Source: Williamsia sp. (GTDB lineage Bacteria; Bacteroidota; Bacteroidia; Chitinophagales; Chitinophagaceae). From it: a stretch of DNA of 64,000 bases. The DNA is taken from NCBI GenBank assembly GCA_015069695.1, contig JADCRZ010000002.1, positions 186,001 through 250,000 on the forward strand. Reading direction: 5' to 3'. The notes below the pieces were generated by a model. The model saw only the letters and a program-made list of their open reading frames with translations. It had not been told where the DNA came from and did not search any database. Made by a program: the position numbers and the translations under genes. Positions 36,380 to 44,371 of this stretch are shown one piece after another (within the stretch, counting starts at the first letter, position 1; each line of letters opens with the position of its first letter).

Positions 36380-37279
36380 ATGATCCGTCGTCCTTATTTT
36401 CTGCTTTGCCTGTTTGTGGGCGTACTTACTTGTGGCCTTGAAACCCGGTTGCTTGCACAAAGCAGCCAACCTGCACAACGGTACAAAGTAGCCGTAGTAG
36501 ACCTGATGATCCTGAAACGGCAAAAGCTGGGCGCCTTTCAACTTACAAAAGACATCGGGGCTGATGGCGTGGAGGTCGATATGGGCGGACTCGGCAACCG
36601 GGAAACTTTTGACAACCAGCTGGCCATCGATTCTGTCCGCCAGCAATTTATGAGTACGGCCAAGAACCTAAACCTGGAAATTTGCTCGCTGGCAATGACC
36701 GGTTTTTTTGCCCAATCATTTGCTGAACGGCCCACCGCGGTCAAAGCAGTGGGGGATTGCATTCAAACCATGCAGCAGATGGGCGTGAAAGTAGCGTTCC
36801 TGCCCCTGGGCGTAAAAGGTGACCTGGTAAAATATCCCGAGCTGCGGCCGGCTATTGTTGAACGGCTCAAAGAAGTAGGCAAGCTTGCAGAAAAAGCAGG
36901 CGTGGTCATTGGAATTGAAACGGCCCTTGATGCAAAAGAAGAGCGCAAACTCCTCGATGACATTCATTCCTCCGCCATCAAAAGCTATTTCAATTTTTCC
37001 AATGCCCTGAAGAATGGCCGCGACTTGGTCAAAGAAATAAAAACCCTTGGTAAACAAAATATCATCCAGATCCATTGTACAGATGACGATGGCGTATGGC
37101 TCCAGAACGATCCCAAGATCAACATGCCAGAAGTAAAAAAGGCGCTGGATCAGATCGGCTGGCGCGGCTGGCTCGTGATCGAACGGTCCCGGGATGCCAA
37201 CGATGCCCGGAACGTTAAAAAGAATTTTGGGGCCAATACCGCCTATGTAAAATCGGTTTTTCAGGTATCTGCTCTTTAA
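36380..37279 (+). CDS. Exported sugar-phosphate isomerase/epimerase-like TIM barrel
   Basis: A 299-residue xylose-isomerase-like TIM-barrel protein. The N-terminus MIRRPYFLLCLFVGVLTCGL...LLAQSSQ is a signal peptide, so the protein works outside the cytoplasm. Landmarks: TKDIGADGVEVDMGGLGNRE (strand and metal-site region), LEICSLAMTGF, GVKVAFLPLGVKGDL, AGVVIGIETALDAKEE with a likely metal Glu, IIQIHCTDDDGVWLQ and RGWLVIERSRDAND. Cytoplasmic relatives isomerise sugar phosphates, which is unlikely in the periplasm; exported relatives are common in Bacteroidota and Planctomycetes without known substrate. It ends 76 bases before the GH127 gene, where a promoter-like pair is seen. Confidence 0.82.
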   Translation: MIRRPYFLLCLFVGVLTCGLETRLLAQSSQPAQRYKVAVVDLMILKRQKLGAFQLTKDIGADGVEVDMGGLGNRETFDNQLAIDSVRQQFMSTAKNLNLEICSLAMTGFFAQSFAERPTAVKAVGDCIQTMQQMGVKVAFLPLGVKGDLVKYPELRPAIVERLKEVGKLAEKAGVVIGIETALDAKEERKLLDDIHSSAIKSYFNFSNALKNGRDLVKEIKTLGKQNIIQIHCTDDDGVWLQNDPKINMPEVKKALDQIGWRGWLVIERSRDANDARNVKKNFGANTAYVKSVFQVSAL

Positions 37280-37320
37280 AGCCTGAAGAGGAGACAAGCT
37301 TTGTTCTATTCCGGTGCTGA

Positions 37321-37350
37321 TTGAATTGCTATAACGATCTGCTAAACTTG
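37321..37350 (+). promoter_or_regulatory. Putative promoter directly ahead of the GH127 gene
   Basis: TTG at 37321-37323 is followed after 19 bases by TAAACTTG (37343-37350), one mismatch from TAnnTTTG. The start codon at 37356 is only five bases downstream of the -7 box, so a transcript from here would be leaderless or nearly so. This is a pattern match; read-through from 36380 is equally possible. Confidence 0.35.
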
Positions 37351-37355
37351 TACAC

Positions 37356-39395
37356 ATGAAAAGATGGGGAGCCTTTTTTTTATTTGGTTGGATGAGCATC
37401 CTTGCGGGTAACCGGCAAGCTTCCGCGCAGGACCGCGGGCTGGTAAACACCACGGTGAGTCCGTTCGCCCTGCTGCGGCCTGTGGACATGGACGCGGTGC
37501 AATGGACGCATGGCTTTTGGGCTGAACGGTTCCAGGTGTGCAAAGAAGCTATGGTCCCCAATATGTGGCATCTTTATACAGATGCAGGGATCAGTCATGC
37601 CTACAAAAATTTTGAGATAGCTGCCAAGTTGGATACAGGCTCATTCAAAGGGCCTTCTTTTCATGACGGCGATTTTTACAAAACACTTGAATCCGTGGCT
37701 TGCCTGTATGCCGCTACAAAAGATGGCGAACTGGACCGGATCATGGACGGGGCCATCGCTACCATTGCCAAAGCCCAGCGCGATGATGGCTATATTTATA
37801 CAAAAGCCATCATCGAACAAAACAAGACAGGCGCGCGCAGGCAGTTTGACGACAAGCTGAGTTTTGAAGCCTACAATATCGGCCACCTGATGACGGCGGC
37901 CTGTGTTCATTACCGGGCCACCGGGAAAACGTCCCTGCTCAACATCGCCAAAAGGGCCACCGACTACCTGTACAATTTTTACCATGTGGCATCACCGGCC
38001 CTGGCACGCAATGCCATTTGCCCTTCGCACTACATGGGTGTGGTAGAGATGTACCGCACTACCAGGGATCCCAAATACCTGGAGCTGGCCAGAAAGCTCA
38101 TCGACATCAAAGGCAGTACCGATGATGGCACAGACGACAACCAGGACAGGATCCCGTTCCGCCAGCAAACAAGCGCGCTCGGCCATGCCGTCAGGGCCAA
38201 CTACCTGTATGCAGGCGTGGCAGACGTATATGCCGAAACCGGCGATACATCCCTGCTCCGGGTGCTGAACATGGTATGGGATGATGTAGCCCAGCACAAG
38301 ATCTATGTTACCGGCGGATGCGGTTCCCTGTACAACGGCGTTTCCCCGGACGGCACCACCTACAACCCCACCGAGATCCAGCAGGTACAGCAGGCGTACG
38401 GCCGCGATTACCAGCTGCCAAACCTCACTGCCCACAACGAATCCTGCGCCAATATCGGCAACCTGCTCTGGAACTGGCGCATGCTGCAGATCACCGCACA
38501 GGCACGCTATGCCGACATGCTGGAACTGAGTTTATACAACAGCATCCTGTCGGGCATCAGTCTGGACGGAAAACATTTTCTCTATACCAATCCCCTGCAG
38601 GTCTCTGACCAGCTTCCCTTTCACCAGCGCTGGTCCAAAGACAGGGTCGAGTATATCAGTCTTTCCAATTGCTGTCCGCCCAACCTGGTGCGTACCATGG
38701 CAGAAGTAAGCAGCTATGCATACAATGTATCCGACAAGGGCCTCTGGTGCAATCTTTACGGCAGCAATCGTCTCTCAACCAAGCTCAAAGGAGGCGCTGC
38801 TGTGAAGCTTACACAGGAAACAGATTATCCCTGGGACGGCCTGGTAAAGATCCGCCTCGAAGAAGTGCCCGGCGCAGCTTTCTCGCTGTTTCTTCGGATA
38901 CCCGGCTGGAGCGATGGAGCGCAGCTGCAGGTAAACGGAAAGGCCGCCGCTGTATCGGTTACGCCAGGTGAGTACGCCGAAATAAACAGAACGTGGAAGC
39001 AGGGCGATGTGATTGAACTGCGTTTGCCCATGCCCGTGAAACTGCTGGAGGCAAATCCGCTGGTAGAAGAAGCCCGCAACCAGGTAGCTGTAAAACGCGG
39101 ACCTGTGGTGTATTGCCTTGAATCTATTGACCTGCCAAAAGACAAAAGTATTTTTGATATAGCCATTCCCCTGAATGAAAAGCTGGTGCCCAAAGCCACC
39201 ACGGTGGCCAACAGCCGCATGATGAGCCTGGAAGGCAGCGCCCTGCTGCAGCCGGCATCAAGCTGGAAAAACAAGTTGTACAAGGAGGTTTCTGCAGCTA
39301 AGCTGCAACCCGTCTCTATCCGCCTGGTTCCTTATTATGCCTGGGGCAACAGGGGGCATGGTGATATGTCGGTCTGGCTCCCGCTCGTGCGGTAA
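37356..39395 (+). CDS. Exported beta-L-arabinofuranosidase-type enzyme, GH127 family
   Basis: A 679-residue exported enzyme with signal peptide MKRWGAFFLFGWMSILAGNR...SA. Family landmarks: VQWTHGFWAERFQVCKEAMV, GPSFHDGDFYKTLESVACLY, DDGYIYTKAI and FEAYNIGHLMTAACVHYRAT. The zinc/thiolate catalytic site is complete: Glu362 and Cys364 in HNESC, and Cys439-Cys440 in NCCPPN, matching the Glu-x-Cys and Cys-Cys pattern of characterised GH127 enzymes in which one Cys is the nucleophile. KIYVTGGCGSLYNGVSPDG is another conserved block. GH127 members release beta-L-arabinofuranose, which occurs in RG-II side chains and in arabinan or extensin decorations (family knowledge; the substrate here is inferred). 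Confidence 0.9.
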   Translation: MKRWGAFFLFGWMSILAGNRQASAQDRGLVNTTVSPFALLRPVDMDAVQWTHGFWAERFQVCKEAMVPNMWHLYTDAGISHAYKNFEIAAKLDTGSFKGPSFHDGDFYKTLESVACLYAATKDGELDRIMDGAIATIAKAQRDDGYIYTKAIIEQNKTGARRQFDDKLSFEAYNIGHLMTAACVHYRATGKTSLLNIAKRATDYLYNFYHVASPALARNAICPSHYMGVVEMYRTTRDPKYLELARKLIDIKGSTDDGTDDNQDRIPFRQQTSALGHAVRANYLYAGVADVYAETGDTSLLRVLNMVWDDVAQHKIYVTGGCGSLYNGVSPDGTTYNPTEIQQVQQAYGRDYQLPNLTAHNESCANIGNLLWNWRMLQITAQARYADMLELSLYNSILSGISLDGKHFLYTNPLQVSDQLPFHQRWSKDRVEYISLSNCCPPNLVRTMAEVSSYAYNVSDKGLWCNLYGSNRLSTKLKGGAAVKLTQETDYPWDGLVKIRLEEVPGAAFSLFLRIPGWSDGAQLQVNGKAAAVSVTPGEYAEINRTWKQGDVIELRLPMPVKLLEANPLVEEARNQVAVKRGPVVYCLESIDLPKDKSIFDIAIPLNEKLVPKATTVANSRMMSLEGSALLQPASSWKNKLYKEVSAAKLQPVSIRLVPYYAWGNRGHGDMSVWLPLVR

Positions 39396-39499
39396 GGATT
39401 AAGACCCGCTCCGGCAGAATCGGTAACAGGAAGGTGACCACGCCGGGAAGAATAGTTTTGATGGCAGGAACAGGTGATGTTTGCTAAAATGCGATCTTT

Positions 39500-40390
39500 A
39501 TGCAAAAAGCAACCTCCACCAAAACCTCTACTATGCGATCGATCCTGTCCGGCCCGCTTTTTCTCCTCTGTCTATGTTGTTTACTGCCAGGCTGCGTGAA
39601 CCTGAAAAAGGTCAACGATTATTCAGCCGGTTCTCTCAAGAGCCTGAAAAAATTCGAGGAGATCGGGTATACATTCAACCGGGCTTGTTTAGACAGGTGT
39701 GAGCTGGAACAGTTAAGGAGCCTGCGTTTGAGGGCAGGGGATTGTAATTGCAGCTTAGACCAGCAGGCAGACAGCATCGCCCTGCTGATCTACAATTCCG
39801 TGAAAGGGTATTTTGAAGGCATGACCAGGATCTCCGATGGGAAAGTAACGGATTACAAACCGGATGCGCTCACAAAAGCGCTGAAGGAAGGCAGCTTTGG
39901 TGATCTCAAGATCGGCAAGGAAGAAGTAGATTCCTATGCAGCCATCTCCACCATTCTTTTGCGGGCAACCACGGATATTTACAGGAAAAAGAAGATCAGC
40001 AAGTACATAGAAGAAGCAAACGGACCGGTCCAGGTCCTGCTCAGCGCGATGGACTTTAATCTTGCTGCCAACCTGAATGGCAAACTGAATGTCAGAAAAC
40101 AAAGGCTTGAAAATATTTATGTCAGCCTGGTCAACGACTCACTGGCATCCTTGTACGATAAGACCCGTGCTATCGAAGACTACAACAGCGCCACTCGTGG
40201 GATAGAGCTCAGGCAAAAGCAGCTGACAACTTTTTCAAAAGGGTTGAAAACAATCGCGGCGGGCCACCAGCAGCTCTACGACAGCCGGAATAAAATAACC
40301 GTAGGGGAACTGAAAGAGCTTCTTACGCAGTATGCAAGTGACCTGCAAAATATAGTGGACGAATTCAACAAACTTAAAAACCAAAGCTGA
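39500..40390 (+). CDS. Uncharacterised helical lipoprotein
   Basis: A 296-residue lipoprotein I do not recognise. The lipobox is LLPGC near residue 32, after a hydrophobic run; the start could be ATG 39500 or the internal ATG at 39533 (MRSILSGPLF), both give a signal. The mature protein is strongly alpha-helical with many Lys, Glu and Leu, for example KSLKKFEEIGYTFNRACLD, QQADSIALLIYNSVKGYFEG, ISTILLRATTDIYRKKKISK and a C-terminal helix VGELKELLTQYASDLQNIVD. CNCSLD gives two closely spaced Cys. The next gene starts two bases after its stop codon, so the two proteins probably work together. A cell-envelope stress or surface role is only a guess. Confidence 0.75.
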   Translation: MQKATSTKTSTMRSILSGPLFLLCLCCLLPGCVNLKKVNDYSAGSLKSLKKFEEIGYTFNRACLDRCELEQLRSLRLRAGDCNCSLDQQADSIALLIYNSVKGYFEGMTRISDGKVTDYKPDALTKALKEGSFGDLKIGKEEVDSYAAISTILLRATTDIYRKKKISKYIEEANGPVQVLLSAMDFNLAANLNGKLNVRKQRLENIYVSLVNDSLASLYDKTRAIEDYNSATRGIELRQKQLTTFSKGLKTIAAGHQQLYDSRNKITVGELKELLTQYASDLQNIVDEFNKLKNQS

Positions 40391-40392
40391 TT

Positions 40393-40806
40393 ATGTCAAC
40401 CCTCGACGCCCGGCAGCTGAATGAGCTTGCCAACAGTTTTCTGGCTTTTGCCCAGGCGGTTGGAGATTACCGGTATGAAAATACCCTGACCCCTGCAGAA
40501 AACCGGGAACTAAGCGACCTGCAATGGACCCTGCTCAATTACTCCGATGACCTGTTTACAACATCTGCCGTATTGGTGATGAATGACGTAGCAGATTCGC
40601 TTGCTACCATAGATGAGATCACCAAAGACATCAACAAAACCTATCGCAAGCTCCGGAACATCCAGAAAGCCATCAATGTGGCCGGGGCTGCTGTTACGCT
40701 GGGAGCTGCCCTGTTCAGCAAAAATCCCCAGGCAGTTGGCAAGGCCATCGGTGGCCTGGTAAAAACCTGGAAGGAAAAGGAAGACGAGGAAGAAGAAGAG
40801 GCGTGA
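40393..40806 (+). CDS. Small acidic helical protein coupled to the preceding lipoprotein
   Basis: A 137-residue protein without a signal peptide and with no family I recognise. Residues 1-90 are helical and acidic ([60 protein letters not shown]). Residues ~92-125 form a Gly/Ala-rich hydrophobic stretch ([33 protein letters not shown]) that could insert in a membrane or form an amphipathic helix. The C-terminus is [11 protein letters not shown]. Its start lies two bases after the lipoprotein stop, implying coupled translation. The pairing of a surface or periplasmic lipoprotein with a cytoplasm-made helical partner that has a membrane-active-looking tail is worth noting. Confidence 0.72.
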   Translation: MSTLDARQLNELANSFLAFAQAVGDYRYENTLTPAENRELSDLQWTLLNYSDDLFTTSAVLVMNDVADSLATIDEITKDINKTYRKLRNIQKAINVAGAAVTLGAALFSKNPQAVGKAIGGLVKTWKEKEDEEEEEA

Positions 40807-40912
40807 GGGCTGGCGGAAATTGGCTGAACCTGGGTTTACAGGATTGTCAGGTATGGAGTGTTTCGCTGCTTCCTTCCCGTGATTGGACAAGTGGATCACC
40901 GAAAAGAAAAAC

Positions 40913-40947
40913 TTTGCGCAATCATTTGGTTGCGTATATTTGCAACC
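40913..40947 (+). promoter_or_regulatory. Promoter and operator of the ArsR-SRPBCC pair
   Basis: TTTG at 40913-40916 is followed after 18 bases by TATATTTG (40935-40942), a full match to the Bacteroidota -7 consensus TAnnTTTG. The palindrome GGTTGC-8 bases-GCAACC (40928-40933 and 40942-40947) spans the -7 box. The ArsR-type gene begins at 40977. An operator on top of the -7 box strongly suggests autorepression by that regulator (inference). Confidence 0.7.
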
Positions 40948-40976
40948 AACCGGTTTCGCTTTCAGCCGGTACAGTA

Positions 40977-41297
40977 ATGAGAAGAGACCCGTTCCAGGCT
41001 ATTGCCGATCCCACGCGCAGGGCGATTATCAGTTTGATTGTGCTGCAGGCCATGACGCCCAACGCGCTGGCAGAGAAATTTGATTCCAGCCGCCAGGCTG
41101 TATCTAAACACATCAAGGTGCTGCATGAGTGCGGCCTGCTTACTACCAAGCGGATTGGCAGGGAGCGATACTATCAGGTCCATCCCCAGAAATTAAAGGA
41201 AGTCGCTGACTGGCTTGAACCATTTCGCCAGCTATGGGAAGACCGCTTTCAGGAACTGGACAAAGTGTTAAGTGGGAAGAAATCTAAACCAATATAA
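40977..41297 (+). CDS. ArsR-family winged-helix transcriptional repressor
   Basis: A 106-residue regulator. The start at ATG 40977 ([20 protein letters not shown]) is the usual entry for ArsR proteins paired with SRPBCC genes; longer readings upstream would cross the promoter. The helix-turn-helix is [20 protein letters not shown] with the wing [17 protein letters not shown]. No Cys-x-x-x-Cys metal motif is present, so it is probably not a metal sensor. The next gene, an AHSA1-type SRPBCC protein, follows by one base (stop 41297, start 41299). This ArsR/SRPBCC pairing is widespread in bacteria; the ligand is unknown. Confidence 0.9.
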   Translation: MRRDPFQAIADPTRRAIISLIVLQAMTPNALAEKFDSSRQAVSKHIKVLHECGLLTTKRIGRERYYQVHPQKLKEVADWLEPFRQLWEDRFQELDKVLSGKKSKPI

Positions 41298-41298
41298 C

Positions 41299-41799
41299 AT
41301 GACAGTAGACAACCAAGCGCAGATCACAAAAGACCTGCAAGCCAAAAAAGTAACGATCACAAGACATTTCAAGGCCCCTGTTGAAGAAGTCTGGAACGCC
41401 TGGACGCAAAGCGGTCTGCTCGACCAATGGTGGGCACCCAAGCCCTACAAGGCAGAAACAAAATCCATGCGCTTTGAAGAAGGCGGACAATGGCTCTATG
41501 CCATGGTTAGTCCCGACAACTCAAAAATGTGGTGCAAGGTAGAATACAAAAAGATCGACCCGCAAAATAGCTTTGAAGCTTCTGATATGTTCTGTGATGA
41601 AGATGGCAATAAAAGCGGCGATTTCCCCTCCATGCAATGGAAGAATGTATTTGAATCTGTAGAAACCGGCACAAAGGTTACAGTGGAAATCTCCTTTGCT
41701 TCAGAAGAAGACCTCAAAAAAATCATGGAAATGGGCTTCGAGTCCGGCTTCACTGCTGCCCTGGGCAACCTGGATGAATTGCTGGATAAAAAGGGATAA
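41299..41799 (+). CDS. SRPBCC/AHSA1-family ligand-binding protein
   Basis: A 166-residue START-like (SRPBCC) protein with AHSA1 features: KVTITRHFKAPVEEVWNAWT, QSGLLDQWWAPKPYKAETKS, MRFEEGGQWLYAMV, and the C-terminal helix MGFESGFTAALGNLDELLDK. The start ATG 41299 lies one base after the repressor stop, so both are made from one transcript. The hydrophobic pocket typical of the fold would hold a small ligand. Its partner repressor controls it (inference from gene order and operator). The gene is followed by a large inverted repeat and no terminator-like T-run. Confidence 0.87.
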   Translation: MTVDNQAQITKDLQAKKVTITRHFKAPVEEVWNAWTQSGLLDQWWAPKPYKAETKSMRFEEGGQWLYAMVSPDNSKMWCKVEYKKIDPQNSFEASDMFCDEDGNKSGDFPSMQWKNVFESVETGTKVTVEISFASEEDLKKIMEMGFESGFTAALGNLDELLDKKG

Positions 41800-41866
41800 G
41801 CCTCTGTCCCCGTATAGTTTACATTACATCCAATGTGTGTTTTCTAGGCACGCATCCTGGTTTTCT

Positions 41867-42004
41867 GAACAGGGATTAAACGGATCAAGGGATTATAGGA
41901 ATTTTTGGTGCGGGTGTATCATCTTGATACAATCAGGGATTGTGTTTAAAGATCTGACCGCACCAAAAATTCCTGTAATCCCTTGATCCGTTTAATCCCT
42001 GTTC
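41867..42004. repeat. 47-bp near-perfect inverted repeat with apical hairpin
   Basis: Left arm 41867-41913 and right arm 41958-42004 are reverse complements with a single mismatch in 47 bases. The arm starts GAACAGGGATTAAACGG and contains GGATCAAGGGATTA. The 44-base spacer contains a small hairpin GTATCA-TCT-TGATAC. It lies between two + strand genes and ends about 50 bases before the PSD1 start codon, so it would sit in that gene's leader if the gene were read from upstream. The arm resembles that at 54549. Confidence 0.88.
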
Positions 42005-42054
42005 AAGACAATCTGCGCCATTTTTTACTTATCTTTATCCTTCTTACAAACCAT

Positions 42055-44370
42055 ATGAAATACAGGATTCCTGCTATTATCCTGCTTTTGATTGCTACTA
42101 TTGCTGCTGCTGTGTCTTGTTTTAACAATAGCAGCAAGGCTGCCTTGCCTGCTGAGGTGAGCTATAATTTTCATATCCGTCCCATCCTTTCCGACAAATG
42201 CTTTAAATGCCATGGGCCTGATGCCAATAAGCGGGAAGCCCATTTGCGGCTTGATATTGCCGACAGCGCTTATGCGCCCCTGAAAGAAACCAAAGGCGCT
42301 TTTGCCATTGTGCCCGGCAAGCCCGAGCAGTCTGAACTATACAAACGCATCAGTTCGGAAGATACTTCTTTTATGATGCCGCCCGTGGATGCGCACCTGG
42401 GTGTACTCACTCCGTATGAGGTGGGGCTTTTTAAAGAATGGATCAAGCAAGGTGCCCATTATGAAACACACTGGGCATTCACTGCTCCCAAAAAATCGCA
42501 GCTTCCCAAATTAGCTGAGCAGGACTGGACAAAGAACGAGATTGATTTTTTTGTAAAGCAAAAGCTTGACCAGCTGGGGCTTCAGCCCAATGAAGAAGCC
42601 GATAAAGAGCGCTTGCTCAAGCGGGTCAGCTTTGACCTGACGGGCCTGCCGCCATCCATTGAGCTGATGGACAGGTTCCTGGCAGACAACAGCGCCCGTG
42701 CCTATGAAAAAATGGTTGACGAGTTGTTGCAGACTCCGCAATACGGCGAGAAAATGGCTGTGCACTGGATGGACATTGCCCGCTACGCCGACAGCTACGG
42801 ATACCAGGACGATAACATCCGCACGCAATGGCCCTGGCGCGATTGGGTGATCCATGCCTTCAACACCAACCTGCCGTACAACCAGTTCCTGACCTGGCAG
42901 ATCGCAGGCGATATGCTGCCGGATGCCACGAAGGAACAAATCCTCGCGACCGGTTTTTTCCGCAACCACAAATACACCGAAGAAGGGGGTGTGATCCCCG
43001 AAGAATACAGGATCGAATACCTGATCGACAAAACAAAAACATTTGGCAAAGGCATCCTGGGCGTTACCATCGAGTGCGCGCAATGCCATGATCACAAATA
43101 CGATCCCTTCTCCCAAAAAGATTATTACCGCCTCTTTGCTTTTTTCAACAATACCCTGGAAGTTGGCTACGAGGGGGATGTGATGGCCTCCAAACCTGCC
43201 AAGGCCCCGGTGCTCAAGCTGAGCGATCAGGAAATAAGAAATACCCTTTCGTTTATCAACAAAGCCGACGAGGATACTTTGTATGTTTCCGTACTCGGCG
43301 AACGGGATACCACACGCAAAACCTATGTACTGAACCGGGGCGTATATGATGCGCCGGGCGAAGAAGTAAGGCCGGAAGCCATCAACGCCGTGATGCGGTT
43401 TGATACCACCCGTTTTGCCCGCAACCGCCTTGGCTTGGCAGCCTGGACGGTCGATCCGCGCAACCCGCTCACAGCCCGCGTTTTTGTAAACAGCCTCTGG
43501 CAGGAACTGTTTGGCCGCGGCATCATTAAAACCGGTGGCGACTTTGGCATGCAAGGCGAACTGCCTTCTCATCCGGCCCTGCTCGACTGGCTGGCTGTAG
43601 ACTTCATGGAGCATGGCTGGAACATCAAACGGCTGATGAAGAGGCTGGTGATGTCCGCTACGTACCGCCAGTCTGTAAAAGTAACAGCGGAAAAATTAAA
43701 GGCCGATCCCGAAAATGTATACTTATCCCGCGGTCCGCGGCAGCGCCTGTCCGCCGAGTTGGTGCGCGACATGGTACTGGCCAGCAGCGGGCTGCTGGTG
43801 AAAAAGATTGGCGGTCCCAGCGTAAAGCCGTACCAGCCTAAAGGGCTCTGGGAAGCCGCTACTTCAGGGCGCGGCGTGCTGGCTACCTATAAGCAGGATC
43901 ACGGCGATGCCTTGTACCGCCGGGGTTTGTACACCTTTATCAAGCTCACCGTGCCACCGCCTTCCATGGGCATATTTGATGCAAGCAACCGCGACCAGTG
44001 CGAGGTCAAACGTTCCGCCACCAATACGCCGCTGCAGGCCCTGATGATGCTCAACGATCCGACGGTACTGGAAGCATCGCGCGTACTTGCACAGAAACTG
44101 CTGGAGGAACCGGGCAGTGCGCAGCAAAAGATCGACAAGGCTTTCCGCCTGATCGTTTGCCGCAAGCCGCTGCCAAGAGAATCCCAGATACTGCAGGGTT
44201 ACTACGGAGAGCAATGGGGGCAGTTTAAGGCGAAGAAGCTGGATGCTGCAGCCACCATCAGTACAGGAGAGTATGCGATGCCCGCCCATCCGGATGGGGA
44301 CAGCATGGCTGCGCTGATGAAAGTGATCGAAGCCATTTATAATTTGGAAGAAAGCATTACGAAAACCTGA
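42055..44370 (+). CDS. Cytochrome-like PSD1 lipoprotein (DUF1549/DUF1553)
   Basis: A 771-residue envelope protein of the PSD1 type best known from Planctomycetes. The start ATG 42055 opens a lipoprotein-like signal with Cys22 (AAAVSC). Domain order: cytochrome-like N-terminus with CFKCH (Cys49, Cys52, His53); DUF1549 (NEIDFFVKQKLDQLGLQPNE, VSFDLTGLPPS, HWMDIARYADSYGYQDD) holding a second CAQCH motif in IECAQCHDHKYDPF; DUF1553 at the C-terminus (NPLTARVFVNSLWQELFGRG, GGDFGMQGELPSHPALLDWL, SATNTPLQALMMLNDP). Members are usually next to a DUF1501 gene, as here (1 base apart). A role in oxidative handling of polymers or sugars has been suggested for such clusters, but the activity is unproven. 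Confidence 0.9.
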   Translation: MKYRIPAIILLLIATIAAAVSCFNNSSKAALPAEVSYNFHIRPILSDKCFKCHGPDANKREAHLRLDIADSAYAPLKETKGAFAIVPGKPEQSELYKRISSEDTSFMMPPVDAHLGVLTPYEVGLFKEWIKQGAHYETHWAFTAPKKSQLPKLAEQDWTKNEIDFFVKQKLDQLGLQPNEEADKERLLKRVSFDLTGLPPSIELMDRFLADNSARAYEKMVDELLQTPQYGEKMAVHWMDIARYADSYGYQDDNIRTQWPWRDWVIHAFNTNLPYNQFLTWQIAGDMLPDATKEQILATGFFRNHKYTEEGGVIPEEYRIEYLIDKTKTFGKGILGVTIECAQCHDHKYDPFSQKDYYRLFAFFNNTLEVGYEGDVMASKPAKAPVLKLSDQEIRNTLSFINKADEDTLYVSVLGERDTTRKTYVLNRGVYDAPGEEVRPEAINAVMRFDTTRFARNRLGLAAWTVDPRNPLTARVFVNSLWQELFGRGIIKTGGDFGMQGELPSHPALLDWLAVDFMEHGWNIKRLMKRLVMSATYRQSVKVTAEKLKADPENVYLSRGPRQRLSAELVRDMVLASSGLLVKKIGGPSVKPYQPKGLWEAATSGRGVLATYKQDHGDALYRRGLYTFIKLTVPPPSMGIFDASNRDQCEVKRSATNTPLQALMMLNDPTVLEASRVLAQKLLEEPGSAQQKIDKAFRLIVCRKPLPRESQILQGYYGEQWGQFKAKKLDAAATISTGEYAMPAHPDGDSMAALMKVIEAIYNLEESITKT

Positions 44371-44371
44371 T

